Assembly: GCF_030686865.1 (NCBI RefSeq)
Contig: NZ_JAQYUS010000007.1
Span: 118,289-182,288, forward strand
From: Kaistella sp. SH40-3
GTDB lineage: Bacteria > Bacteroidota > Bacteroidia > Flavobacteriales > Weeksellaceae
DNA: 64,000 nucleotides
Direction of reading: 5' to 3'
The translations under genes were made by a program, and so were the position numbers. Shown in pieces: positions 43,101 through 52,250 of the stretch; the first letter of the stretch is position 1, and each line of letters starts with the position of its first letter. The notes under the pieces are model-generated. The model had not been told where the DNA came from. It saw nothing but the letters and a program-made list of their open reading frames with translations, and made no database searches.

Positions 43101-43961
43101 CTAAGAAAAGGTCTTATCTAAATCTAAAACATTACCCGTTGCGCACCGATAATAGAAATGTTCATTATAAAAGCAATCTCTGCCACTTTTTGTTATAGTA
43201 ATTTCTAAAAATTGACGCCCCAGCAAACTTCTTTTTTTAAACGTAAAATGATCCTGTTCAAATGGGTAAGATAAAGGAAGTAATAGCTCCATGATAAAAG
43301 CCATTCCCTGAACGAGATGCTCATCTTTTTTATCGTCCATCGCTTGGTTTTGACCGAAAATTATGGTTCCTCCCTCGGTATTTAAGAAGGCGCAGCTGCT
43401 TTCTAAGAGCTGCTCCAGACTTTCTTTTGCGCTAACATTACCTATAAAATCTATTTTTTCTAAAGACGTTTCTTTAATTCGATTAAGTTCCGCCATTGAT
43501 TGCAGTCGTTTTGCTGTACCTGCGAGGTTCGCTTTTTGGTTGGCGTCAGATTTTATTTTTAATAATTTGAAATATTTCTCTTCTGTGTTCTTTCCCAATT
43601 TTAGTCGATTCTTATCCCGGGTCGATAGGTCGAAATGCCCTCCAATAATGTAGAGAGTCTCAGCTTGATCTACAATGCCGAATTTATTGACATCCTCATT
43701 GATTCGCATATAAATTGCAATTCCCCGATCATACTTTTCGGGATTTTTATAAGTGATTTTACCAGAATTTTCATCGATTTCAATCTCGTTTTCACTTTTT
43801 AAATATCCGATGGCTGCCTCATAATACTCAAATGCATTTTGTCGGGCAGTCAAAATGTTTTCATCAGTAAATACTTTTTGATATAAAGTTTTTAAGCCGG
43901 CTTTGTTAGTGACATACTGCGTTTTTACAACGTAACTCAGGAGCGGTTTTTTGGTTTCCAT
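43101..43961 (-). CDS. AlbA_2 (Schlafen-like) putative nucleic-acid-binding protein
   Basis: 286-residue protein. The second half matches an AlbA_2/Schlafen-type domain: a helix ESLEQLLESSCAFLNTEGGTIIFG with the AFLNTEGG motif, then FLEITITKSGRD and FYYRCATGNVLDL. The first half is helical and not recognised. Such domains bind DNA or RNA and occur in regulators and in defence proteins with nuclease activity. It sits 11 bp after the 332-codon gene, so the three minus-strand genes are one operon. Confidence 0.7.
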   Translation of the reverse strand: METKKPLLSYVVKTQYVTNKAGLKTLYQKVFTDENILTARQNAFEYYEAAIGYLKSENEIEIDENSGKITYKNPEKYDRGIAIYMRINEDVNKFGIVDQAETLYIIGGHFDLSTRDKNRLKLGKNTEEKYFKLLKIKSDANQKANLAGTAKRLQSMAELNRIKETSLEKIDFIGNVSAKESLEQLLESSCAFLNTEGGTIIFGQNQAMDDKKDEHLVQGMAFIMELLLPLSYPFEQDHFTFKKRSLLGRQFLEITITKSGRDCFYNEHFYYRCATGNVLDLDKTFS

Positions 43962-43972
43962 AATTCTTATTT

Positions 43973-44923
43973 TTAAATGATTTCGATAATGTTTTGTAAT
44001 TTCTGGTCAATAGCCGGCATGTCGGTCAGGTCGGAAAAAGTGGTATTTTCATCAACTTCTTTTACGCCATTTTGATCTCTGATATACAGTTTGCCTGTTT
44101 TCGAAAAGGTGAGTGCGCAAGAAACAGGATCGTGCTTATAAACATAAAATTTAACTCCCTCAATTTCTACAGCAGTATGAAATTCATATTCATTTTCAGG
44201 CGAAAAAGTTTGTACCAGTAAATCAATGACAGCCGTTGCATTTTTATGAAAATGTTCTGGTACAAAAAGATATTTAGTAATGATAAACGTATTTTGAAAG
44301 GATAAGAAAATCCTTTCAAGCGCTAAAAAGGAGTTTGTATTTAATATTTCCTTTTGATAATTATTATTTTGATCAAAATATAATTGTTTAACTTCCTGTA
44401 TTTTCAGTTTTTCGAAATAATTGAGGTTCATATTTTCGTTTCTTTTGCGCACGAAAGGATTGCCACTGCTTTCTCTTTCTTCATTTTTAATTTTAATGAC
44501 TGTTGATCTGGAAGGTTTGTCAGATTGATTTTCGATCAAAGCGAAAAAACCGTAGGATGCTATTTTTTGGGAGGGACTTCCATGACGGTGCCGATTGAAC
44601 ACCGCATTTTTTATAATGTAATTGTTAAATGTGTATTTAATTTTACATTGAAGAATTCTTTCAAAATTGAGAATTCCATTTTCTTCTGCATAAATGGAAC
44701 TTTCCAGATTAGTAATTTTTTTTAGATCTGCACTGACTTCATTATCAAAGTCCCAAATTTCAATGATTTCTTTTTCCACCGCATCCCTTAAAACTTTGGA
44801 TAAGTAAGAAAGCGCTTCATTTTTTGCTGCTTGTGGTTCTTGATGTTTAAAAATAGCTGTTTCCAAACCTAGAAGAAGATAATGGATGGGTGGAATCTCG
44901 ACCGTGTAAGTAATTGATGACAT
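43973..44923 (-). CDS. Protein of unknown function, first gene of the AlbA_2 operon
   Basis: 316-residue soluble protein beginning MSSITYTVEIPPIHYLLLGLE. A longer form from an ATG at 44971 adds 16 residues. A -7-like TTTCTTTG lies between the two starts, and the shorter N-terminus looks more natural, so 44923 is preferred. No domain is recognised; the C-terminal part is mixed alpha/beta (EIEGVKFYVYKHD, KTGKLYIRDQNG). It likely works with the AlbA_2 protein encoded next to it. Confidence 0.55.
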   Translation of the reverse strand: MSSITYTVEIPPIHYLLLGLETAIFKHQEPQAAKNEALSYLSKVLRDAVEKEIIEIWDFDNEVSADLKKITNLESSIYAEENGILNFERILQCKIKYTFNNYIIKNAVFNRHRHGSPSQKIASYGFFALIENQSDKPSRSTVIKIKNEERESSGNPFVRKRNENMNLNYFEKLKIQEVKQLYFDQNNNYQKEILNTNSFLALERIFLSFQNTFIITKYLFVPEHFHKNATAVIDLLVQTFSPENEYEFHTAVEIEGVKFYVYKHDPVSCALTFSKTGKLYIRDQNGVKEVDENTTFSDLTDMPAIDQKLQNIIEII

Positions 44924-45190
44924 AATTTTCGTTTTAAATTCTTTCGCAAAGAAAAGCGGAGTGACTTCCAAAAACGGGTAGTCGGAAAAACAATTCGCAC
45001 AATTTTTAAGTTGAAGATATTTATTGATCGTTATTTCACTTTCTCTCTACTTAAAATTTTTGCTAAAAATTTATAAACCGCCACGCATTGTCGTTCAACT
45101 TATCTATCTTTGGAATATATTGAAAGGAAATGTCATAAAAACGTGAAAACGTCTTTGTATTAACTTAATCTTAAACAAAAAACTGTAGTT

Positions 45191-45391
45191 ATGGGAAATC
45201 TTTGGAAAGTAACCGCTAAAAGAGAAAGCGGGGAATTAGTAAAAGGAATGAATGTAGAATTACCCATTTCCGAGAGAAATGGAATTCCACGTGCAAAAGA
45301 AATTACACAAGCAATTTTGTCCAAATTCAATATTGAAGTCGGAGAAACAAGATGTACGGAAATTTATTTTGAAATTGTAAAAATTAATTAA
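45191..45391 (+). CDS. Small protein, possibly DUF6140-like
   Basis: 66-residue protein starting MGNLWKVTAKRESGELVKGMNVELP and ending with the acidic YFEIVKIN. The N-terminal strand WKVTAKR with KGMNVE fits small DUF6140-type proteins of Bacteroidota, but the match is by memory of the pattern. A -7 box TATCTTTG lies about 75 bp before it. Its stop overlaps the next gene by 1 bp, so they are coupled. Function is unknown. Confidence 0.5.
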   Translation: MGNLWKVTAKRESGELVKGMNVELPISERNGIPRAKEITQAILSKFNIEVGETRCTEIYFEIVKIN

Positions 45392-46470
45392 TGATGAATC
45401 AAGAAATTCAAAATTGGTCAAAAAAAGTAATTGAAAAAGTCACTCCGATCTTAGAAAAATATGACTTAGATTTTTATCCGTTTCAAGCTCCCTTAAATAT
45501 TGATTCGAAAATTTTAATTCTGGGTCTTAATCCGGCTGGTTATTTTAATAAGAATATCAGACATACTTCTTTTAATAATTTTTTAACAAGTGCGGATATT
45601 TTTAGTGGGAATTCTGAATATAAAAATAGGAAAAAATGGAAAATTTATAATAATTTGATGAAATTGAATTACATAAATGAATTAAATGATAATTTTAATT
45701 ATATGAATTACGTTTACTTTCCAACTCCAAAATTTCATGATATTAAAGAAATAAAAGATTTTGATATTATTGATATTTGCAAGAATTTAACTTTAGAATT
45801 AATTTCTATTTTAAATCCTGAAGTTGTTATTGTCTTGGGTACTGCTACTGGTATTGATATAATATCTAAAAATACAAAAACAATATTAAATGGCTACAAA
45901 AAGCGACTGCTAGTTCAAGGTGAAATTGGCAATATCAAAGCTTTTGGTATTCCACATCCATCTTATAATAATTATAAAGAAGAATATGAAGAGATAAATA
46001 AAGTACTAGAATTACTGCTCAATGAGAAATCTGTAATACCATATAGTTTATCGTCATTAGCAAAAACTAAAGCAAAAACTATTAAAAGAAGAGATTTTGA
46101 TATAAAAAAAATAAACGCAAATCTTAAAGAATTTGGTTTCAGTTTTAGTGAATTTAAAAATAAAAAAAATATATTTCAAGCAGTTTATAAAGGAATAAAT
46201 AATGACATTTTAGATTTTAGATTAGATACTTCAAAAAAATACTTTTCCTTTCGGTCAAATGAAAAAATAAACAATAGTTTGTTCGAATTAGAAGGTAAAG
46301 AAATCTATAGAAATCTATTTGAAGAAAACGCTGAACTTGAGAAAGATAGTTGGTTAGTATATAAAAGTTTTAAAAATTACAATTCTGAAAAATCCATTGA
46401 GGAACAAATTTCAAATGATTTAAAGATTTTGTTAGGAACGATAAAGGAACCACTAAAAAAATGGAATTAA
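45391..46470 (+). CDS. UDG-like superfamily protein with C-terminal extension
   Basis: 359-residue protein. The first 220 residues look like a uracil-DNA-glycosylase-like fold: ILILGLNPAGYF, a central strand VVIVLGTATG and FGIPHPSYNN with the His-Pro pair. The remaining 140 residues are Lys/Asn/Phe-rich and have no known domain. The first motif resembles LGLNPxG of family 4-type relatives, but activity cannot be claimed. Its stop overlaps the WG gene by 10 bp. Confidence 0.6.
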   Translation: MMNQEIQNWSKKVIEKVTPILEKYDLDFYPFQAPLNIDSKILILGLNPAGYFNKNIRHTSFNNFLTSADIFSGNSEYKNRKKWKIYNNLMKLNYINELNDNFNYMNYVYFPTPKFHDIKEIKDFDIIDICKNLTLELISILNPEVVIVLGTATGIDIISKNTKTILNGYKKRLLVQGEIGNIKAFGIPHPSYNNYKEEYEEINKVLELLLNEKSVIPYSLSSLAKTKAKTIKRRDFDIKKINANLKEFGFSFSEFKNKKNIFQAVYKGINNDILDFRLDTSKKYFSFRSNEKINNSLFELEGKEIYRNLFEENAELEKDSWLVYKSFKNYNSEKSIEEQISNDLKILLGTIKEPLKKWN

Positions 46471-47396
46471 GAAAACTCCAACCAAAAGACATCGACGATG
46501 AATTATTGATGCATTTCGATAACACAGGCGAGTATCCAACAGATTGGGAAGAGGTTACTTTTTTTGATGAAGAAACAGATTTAGCGGTGGTTTCCGTTGA
46601 TGGAGTTTATGGAGCGGTCAACAGAAATGGTGAAACGGTAATCCCAATTATTTATGATTTTGCAATGATCAGATTTTCCGAAAGTTTACTTGCCGTGAAG
46701 AAAAATAACAAATGGGGCTATGTTGATTCTCATCACAAAATTGTAATTCCGTTCGAATACGACAATATTTCAGATTATAAATTTGAAGATGGAAAACTCT
46801 GGATGAAAAATAATTCAGTGCTTGGAACAGTAGATTATTTTTCTGAAGATAGTGTTTTTGTTTGTAAAGATGGTAAAATTGGAGTCATCAACAAGCAAAA
46901 CGAAATTGTTTTCCCGTTCATTTACCAAGACATTAGTTCTTATAATGAAAAATATTTATGTGTTTCTTACGACAAACTAAGATATGGTGTCGTGGATTTT
47001 AATAACAATACAATTCTTCCTTTCCAATATGATTTTTTAAATACGAATGGAGCGTTTTTAAATTTTGCAGAAATCAGCGATAAAGATGGCTCTAATATCG
47101 ACACTTCTGTAAACTTCTATAAAGTAAAAGAAGGAAAATTACTGATGCACGGAATAATTGATTTTAAAGGGAATATTGTGGTTCCCGCAATCAGCAGTGT
47201 AGCAATCAATAATTTTGTTGAAGGAAAAGCAATGTGTTTCGATTATGAAAAACAGGAATTTTTCATTTTTGACAGCATTAGTAAAGAAATTATATACGCT
47301 CCAAAAGATTTGAAAGAAAATGAATCCGAAACCGCGAAAGTCAATTTTATAAGACATTTGATGGGAATGGCACCAGTTAAATTCCCAATATTTTGA
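46461..47396 (+). CDS. WG-repeat-containing protein
   Basis: 311-residue protein with at least five WG-type repeats (GVYGAVNRNGETVIPIIYD, NKWGYVDSHHKIVIPFEYD, GKIGVINKQNEIVFPFIYQ, RYGVVDFNNNTILPFQYD, HGIIDFKGNIVVPAI). They probably form a beta-propeller-like protein-binding scaffold. It is cytoplasmic, with no signal peptide. It overlaps the UDG-like gene before it and is followed after 17 bp by a WYL regulator gene. Confidence 0.8.
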   Translation: MELRKLQPKDIDDELLMHFDNTGEYPTDWEEVTFFDEETDLAVVSVDGVYGAVNRNGETVIPIIYDFAMIRFSESLLAVKKNNKWGYVDSHHKIVIPFEYDNISDYKFEDGKLWMKNNSVLGTVDYFSEDSVFVCKDGKIGVINKQNEIVFPFIYQDISSYNEKYLCVSYDKLRYGVVDFNNNTILPFQYDFLNTNGAFLNFAEISDKDGSNIDTSVNFYKVKEGKLLMHGIIDFKGNIVVPAISSVAINNFVEGKAMCFDYEKQEFFIFDSISKEIIYAPKDLKENESETAKVNFIRHLMGMAPVKFPIF

Positions 47397-47413
47397 AATA
47401 AATCAATAGCAAT

Positions 47414-48334
47414 ATGGCAAAAATAGAACAAATGCTTCGGCTAAAATTTATAGAAGATTTTCTTCGAAGTAGAAAAAATAGAGGTGCGTCTTACGAAGAA
47501 ATCCAGGATTATTTGGAAAAGAAATATGAGCAAGACGATATCGATTTGGATCATTTAAAATTCACGAAAAGGACTTTTTTACGCGACAAAGTAGCGATTT
47601 CCAAAGTTTTGAAAACGAATATAATTTACCGTCGTTCCACCAATACTTACGCAATTGATGACGATAACTACGATGAATTTCAAGAAGATGTTTTTGATAA
47701 TTTGTTGCTTGTAGAAGCGTTTCGCAATGTGAAAGGTAAAAAAAATATCATGCTTTTTGAGCAAAGAAAATCTCGGGGTTTGCATTGGATAAACGGTTTG
47801 GTTCATGCAATTACACACCAAAAAATCGTCACTTTGAAGTACACCAAATTTTGGGAAGGCGTTTCTCACGATAAAGTTTTGGAACCTTATGCGGTGAAAG
47901 AATTCAAAAACAGATGGTATTTGTTGGCACACGAAAAAAACGATGAAAAATATTTTCTCAAAACTTTTGGTTTAGACCGGATTTCAGAGTTGGAAATTTC
48001 GCCATCTTCCTTTAAACCAAAGCAATACGATATCGAAAAAGATTTTGAAAATTCGTTTGGCATTATTTCAACCTTAGATGAAACGCCGGAAGAAATTGTA
48101 CTTTCCTTTGATGCTGATCAAGGAAAATACATCAAAACGCTTCCATTGCATCATTCCCAAGAAATTTTGGTTGATAATGACAAGGAGTTCCGCATCAAAC
48201 TAATATTGGTTCCGACTTTCGATTTTGAAAGAGAAATTCTTTCATTGGGAAGTTCTGTTAAAATAATTTCACCCGAAAGTTTCAGAAAATCAATGAGAAA
48301 AGAAGTGGAAGAGATGCTCATTAACTTTAACTAA
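47414..48334 (+). CDS. WYL-domain transcriptional regulator, copy 2
   Basis: 306-residue protein with an N-terminal helix-turn-helix (RNRGASYEEIQDYLEKKY...) and a WYL domain (LEPYAVKEFKNRWYLLAHEK, LKTFGLDRISELE). The C-terminal WCX-like part ends EVEEMLINFN. It closes the DUF6140-UDG-WG-WYL gene run. It may regulate that set. Confidence 0.88.
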   Translation: MAKIEQMLRLKFIEDFLRSRKNRGASYEEIQDYLEKKYEQDDIDLDHLKFTKRTFLRDKVAISKVLKTNIIYRRSTNTYAIDDDNYDEFQEDVFDNLLLVEAFRNVKGKKNIMLFEQRKSRGLHWINGLVHAITHQKIVTLKYTKFWEGVSHDKVLEPYAVKEFKNRWYLLAHEKNDEKYFLKTFGLDRISELEISPSSFKPKQYDIEKDFENSFGIISTLDETPEEIVLSFDADQGKYIKTLPLHHSQEILVDNDKEFRIKLILVPTFDFEREILSLGSSVKIISPESFRKSMRKEVEEMLINFN

Positions 48335-48342
48335 TCTTTCTT

Positions 48343-48482
48343 AACACATAAGTTTATTTTTGATGCTTCTTATTTTAGTAAGCATTAGTTCACCTTAGTT
48401 TTGAAAATCTTCGATTTTCTATCTTATGTGTTCTAAAATGTTTTCAAAGCAGAAAATCTAAATCTTATGTGACTTATGTGTT
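48343..48482. repeat. Inverted/direct repeats of ACACATAAG
   Basis: AACACATAAG at 48343-48352 is complementary to CTTATGTGTT at 48423-48432 and 48473-48482, and a further partial copy CTTATGTG lies at 48463-48471. The gap before the DUF2779 gene holds only these repeats. Confidence 0.55.
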
Positions 48483-48517
48483 AAAATTTTATATAGTTCT
48501 ATTTAAAAACTCAAACT

Positions 48518-49993
48518 ATGAAAAACCTCTCCAAATCTAAATTCGTTTCCGGAATCCAATGTGACAAAAAATTGTGGTTTGATTTCTACAGAAAAGACTT
48601 GAAACCAGAAATAGATGATCAAACGCAAGCAGTTTTTGATCTCGGACATCGCATCGGAACTTTGGCGCAACAAATGTTTCCCAATGGAAAAGATGCAACG
48701 CCAGAAAATTATTCCAACTTAAAACCTTCTATAGAAAATACAAAAAAATGGATTTCCGAAAAAGTGGAAACCATTTATGAAGCCACTTTTAGCGCGAAAA
48801 ATGCTTTCTGTATGCTCGATATTCTCCATCGGAATGATGATGAAGTTTGGGCAATTGAAGTGAAAAGCACCACTTCTGTGAAAGACTATCATTTTACCGA
48901 TGCTTCTCTGCAATATTTTGTGATGAAAAACGCAGGTTTTGCTCCAGATCGATTTTTCATGATGTACATCAATAATCAATATGTAAAACAAGGCGAAATA
49001 ACCACCGAAATTTTCACACTTACAGATATTACGGAACAGGTTTTGGCCAATCAAGATTGGGTTGCAGAAAACTTGGATAGATTATTGAAAATGTTGGAGA
49101 TTGAGCAAGAGCCAGTGGTGGAAATTGGCGGACATTGTTCCAATCCTTTTGGTTGCGATTATGCTCATCATTGTTGGAAGCATGTTCCTGAAAATTCTGT
49201 GTTTGAATTGCGTGCAGGCAGAAATAAACCATGGAATCTTTACGAACAAAATATTCTGAAAATTGAAGAAATTCCTGATGATTTTCCCTTAACTCATTTT
49301 CAAAATCTTCAACGAAAAGGCTTGAAAAATGATGAAACTTATTTGGATAAAATTGCTATTAAAAATATCATTTCTTCTTGGGAATTTCCTTTGTATTTCT
49401 TTGATTTTGAAACTATTTTTCCAGCCATTCCAGTTTTAGATGGAACAAGACCTTACCAGCAAGTTCAATTTCAATATTCGCTGCATATTTTAGAAGAAGA
49501 TGGGAAGTTGACGCATAAAGAGTTTCTCGCCAATCCAAAAGATTTTAGCAATGGCGAAAATCCTTTAAAACAAATGATAGAACAACTGAAAAAAGATTTT
49601 GGCAACACAGGAAATATTGTGACTTACAACCAAAGTTTTGAAGTCGGTCGATTGAATGACTTGGCAAAATTTTTCCCTGAAGATGCAGATTTTCTACATC
49701 AATTGGTAGATCGAATTGTAGATTTACTGCCAGTTTTTCAAGGTGGTCATTGTTATTTCCCTGCGATGAAAAATTCGGCTTCCATCAAATCTGTTTTACC
49801 TGCAATTGCTCCCGATTTTACTTATGAAAATTTAGAAGTTCAGGATGGTGGAGCTGCCAGTTCTCTGTTTCATCAATCGATCGAAAATGGAAATTTCACA
49901 GATGGAAATTTGAGAGAAAATCTTCTGAAATATTGCGAAAGAGATACTTTGGCAATGGTGCTTATTTATCAATTTTTAGTGGAGAATATTTAA
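48518..49993 (+). CDS. DUF2779 protein: Cas4-like nuclease fused to an exonuclease-like domain
   Basis: 491-residue predicted nuclease. The N-terminal half has a RecB/Cas4-like PD-(D/E)xK core (CMLDILHRNDDEVWAIEVKSTTS). Cysteines are placed as in Cas4 iron-sulfur nucleases: C20 in GIQCDKKLW and then HCSNPFGCDYAHHCWKH. The second half is a DnaQ/RNase H-like fold: YFFDFETIFP (D-x-E), IVTYNQSFEVGRL and YCERDTLAMV. This layout is typical of DUF2779, which is common in mobile and defence-rich regions. Its biological role is not established. Confidence 0.85.
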   Translation: MKNLSKSKFVSGIQCDKKLWFDFYRKDLKPEIDDQTQAVFDLGHRIGTLAQQMFPNGKDATPENYSNLKPSIENTKKWISEKVETIYEATFSAKNAFCMLDILHRNDDEVWAIEVKSTTSVKDYHFTDASLQYFVMKNAGFAPDRFFMMYINNQYVKQGEITTEIFTLTDITEQVLANQDWVAENLDRLLKMLEIEQEPVVEIGGHCSNPFGCDYAHHCWKHVPENSVFELRAGRNKPWNLYEQNILKIEEIPDDFPLTHFQNLQRKGLKNDETYLDKIAIKNIISSWEFPLYFFDFETIFPAIPVLDGTRPYQQVQFQYSLHILEEDGKLTHKEFLANPKDFSNGENPLKQMIEQLKKDFGNTGNIVTYNQSFEVGRLNDLAKFFPEDADFLHQLVDRIVDLLPVFQGGHCYFPAMKNSASIKSVLPAIAPDFTYENLEVQDGGAASSLFHQSIENGNFTDGNLRENLLKYCERDTLAMVLIYQFLVENI

Positions 49994-50059
49994 TATTCCT
50001 ATGCGACGCAATTTGTCTGATTGCCAGCTTACCTTTACCTCAATAAAAAATTACATAAA

Positions 50060-50749
50060 ATGGAAAAAGAGGCAGTAAGTGCATTTGAAATGCATAATAA
50101 TGAAATTCTCGTAGCGATTAAATGCCGCGAAAAGGAAAATGAAGTGGGTTTTGATTATTTTCTGGAATTCACTCCAATCAGTAATGAACTGGAAAAAATC
50201 CCGACAGATCAAAACCAGATACACGACAGTTTTTACGGTGCATTTGATGAGCTGAATGAGCGTTTTCCTTGGCATGATTTTCAACCCGTAGATATTGATG
50301 AAGATTTTTCGGAGTATGTCGCAGACCTTTTGGTAGAGAAGATCAACGACAGCAACAGACTCTTTCGCAATGCGCAAAAAAAGGAGTTTGAAGAAATTTT
50401 AGGCATTCATTTAAAAACCAGAGAGGTGGAGATAAAAACGGGCATTTTTTCAATCGATGTCGAAAGCCTGAACAAAGTAACCGACTATGATTATCAGGAG
50501 TTTGTAGATTCTTACGCGCAAGAGATCGGGCAGAAATTTAAATTGCTCAGCACAGTCGAAAGATGGGAAACCTTCAATGCGGAATCTTTCGAATTTGTGG
50601 GCAATATTGAAATCGCCGGAAACTCCGTCATTCTCAAAGACAGTGATGGTGATATCCGATATATCTTAGCTGCTGATAAATATAAATTCACGGTTGATCC
50701 TTTGACATATAGTGCTAAGAAATGGGAATGGGTTTCGGTGAGAAAGTAG
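50060..50749 (+). CDS. Protein of unknown function
   Basis: 229-residue soluble acidic protein starting MEKEAVSAFEMHNNEILVAIKCREKEN. The in-frame TTG at 50021 adds 13 residues without family support, so the ATG at 50060 is preferred. No motif is recognised; the pattern is alternating strands and helices (IEIAGNSVILKDSDGDIRYILAAD near the C-terminus). It stands alone between the DUF2779 gene and the membrane protein gene. Confidence 0.55.
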   Translation: MEKEAVSAFEMHNNEILVAIKCREKENEVGFDYFLEFTPISNELEKIPTDQNQIHDSFYGAFDELNERFPWHDFQPVDIDEDFSEYVADLLVEKINDSNRLFRNAQKKEFEEILGIHLKTREVEIKTGIFSIDVESLNKVTDYDYQEFVDSYAQEIGQKFKLLSTVERWETFNAESFEFVGNIEIAGNSVILKDSDGDIRYILAADKYKFTVDPLTYSAKKWEWVSVRK

Positions 50750-50858
50750 CTTTTAATAAGGATGGAAGTTTTATTTAACTAAACCTTAAAAAAATCGTTA
50801 ATTTTTCTTAAATTTCAACTTCTAATAAATAATTTATCAATTCAATATTTACTTCCTA

Positions 50859-51908
50859 ATGAATCATATTTCCACCCTACTTCAGGAAATGAACCTGGAG
50901 CAAAAAAAAGCTTTCGTTCAGATATTAGGTTTAAAGCAAAATGATGATAAAGAAATTGTTTCTAAAATCTCAAAGCTTTTACTTCCGGCAAAGGGATTGT
51001 TTCAGGATCCTTTAAATTACAAACAGTTTATTACTTCTATTGCTGAAAAGAATAATGAAAACATTGATTTTTCCAAAGGAATTCTTCATGCTGAAAGAGA
51101 ACTTTATTTAGAATTATTTCAAAACGAATTTGAAAAATTAAGTCAGGAAGAAAAAGACAAAATCGTTGAAGAGCTGGGAAAAGCGGGATTAGATAAAAAT
51201 CAAATTGCTTCCTTAAGCGGAATTGGTGCGTTGGGCGCAGCTCAACTCTCTGGCTTTGGTATTTACATGTTAGCAAGTTCTACGGTCGGTGCCATTACTT
51301 CTCTTTTGGGGATTACGCTTCCCTTCGCTTTATACACCGGAATGTCTTCCGCTATTTCTTTCGTCATAGGTCCTGTCGGTTTTCTGGTAATGGGTGTAAT
51401 GCTGTACCGCAGTTTCAAACATGTTAAAAGCTGGAGTGAAGCTCAGGAAATATTGCTGGCAAGTTGGAATGAATTGGGAACACTCGTAAAAGGTGATTTT
51501 GCAAAAGGAACGCAGATCTTTAAATACATTGCGGCCTCCCGAATTGTTTTGGAAACGAATTATGCCAAGGAAATTGAAGAAAATGAAAATAAAATAGAAG
51601 CTTTTGGTAGTAAGGCGGAAAATTTAGAAAACGAATATTTAAACTTGGAGTCAAAAATTTCTTCAGTTGAAAATGAAGTATTGGAAATGAAATCATCAGT
51701 CAGTGATCTTAAAATAGAAATACTTCAACTGGAAAAACAAATCAATAATATCGGTTTAGAAATTTCGGATAGTGAAGCAGAAATGAATAGTCTTAAAAAT
51801 AGTCAGACAAAGATTGAAGATGAAAAGCGCTCTCTACTTTCAGAAACCAATAGCATCAAAATGGAATCTACTCAGCTCAATGAAAAAATAAAAAATATTA
51901 CTGAATAA
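50859..51908 (+). CDS. Membrane protein with coiled-coil tail, possibly YaaW-like
   Basis: 349-residue protein in three parts: a helical N-terminal domain (1-120), a Gly/Ala-rich hydrophobic region with three membrane-spanning or hairpin segments (about 123-195; GIGALGAAQLSGFGIYMLA, FVIGPVGFLVMGVMLY), and a long coiled coil (about 235-349; EIEENENKIEAFG to the end). The first two parts are laid out as in YaaW/UPF0174 proteins, but this is uncertain. It lies upstream of the restriction operon. A membrane-acting effector role is possible but not supported by a defined motif. Confidence 0.6.
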   Translation: MNHISTLLQEMNLEQKKAFVQILGLKQNDDKEIVSKISKLLLPAKGLFQDPLNYKQFITSIAEKNNENIDFSKGILHAERELYLELFQNEFEKLSQEEKDKIVEELGKAGLDKNQIASLSGIGALGAAQLSGFGIYMLASSTVGAITSLLGITLPFALYTGMSSAISFVIGPVGFLVMGVMLYRSFKHVKSWSEAQEILLASWNELGTLVKGDFAKGTQIFKYIAASRIVLETNYAKEIEENENKIEAFGSKAENLENEYLNLESKISSVENEVLEMKSSVSDLKIEILQLEKQINNIGLEISDSEAEMNSLKNSQTKIEDEKRSLLSETNSIKMESTQLNEKIKNITE

Positions 51909-51917
51909 TCTTTAAAC

Positions 51918-52223
51918 ATAAAAATATTACTGTCCAACGAAATTTTTGCAAAAGATTTATATAAAATTATTACCAAAGAAGATGTCGATAAGGCAGTTTC
52001 ATATCTATCGAAAGGAAAACACAATTTGATAAATTCTACCAAATATGATGTGCTTTTACCAAATGGTAACACGCTTCCGCCCAAAGAATTGATGAGATGT
52101 ACAGCGGAGATAATGGGATACAGTTTGAGGGAGGATGGTTTTGCTGGTGGACAGGTTAATATTCCCTTAAAAAACTCGGTTTTAAAATTGTCGACAAGAA
52201 AGGAAATCCTATTTAATTCCTAA
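51918..52223 (+). pseudogene. Fragment of an McrA-like N-terminal head domain, start codon lost
   Basis: The frame reads (I)KILLSNEIFAKDLYKIITKED..., then STKYDVLLPNGNTLPPKELM and NSVLKLSTRKEILFNS, stopping at 52223. The segment YDVLLPNGNTLPPKE is like the N-terminal head domain of McrA-type (ScoMcrA) restriction enzymes. The first codon is ATA where ATG would be expected, and there is no catalytic part after it. It is probably a broken remnant, though a 65-residue product from the TTG at 52026 cannot be excluded. Confidence 0.4.
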
Positions 52224-52250
52224 TATCAGAATTCAACTTTAAAAAGAAAA

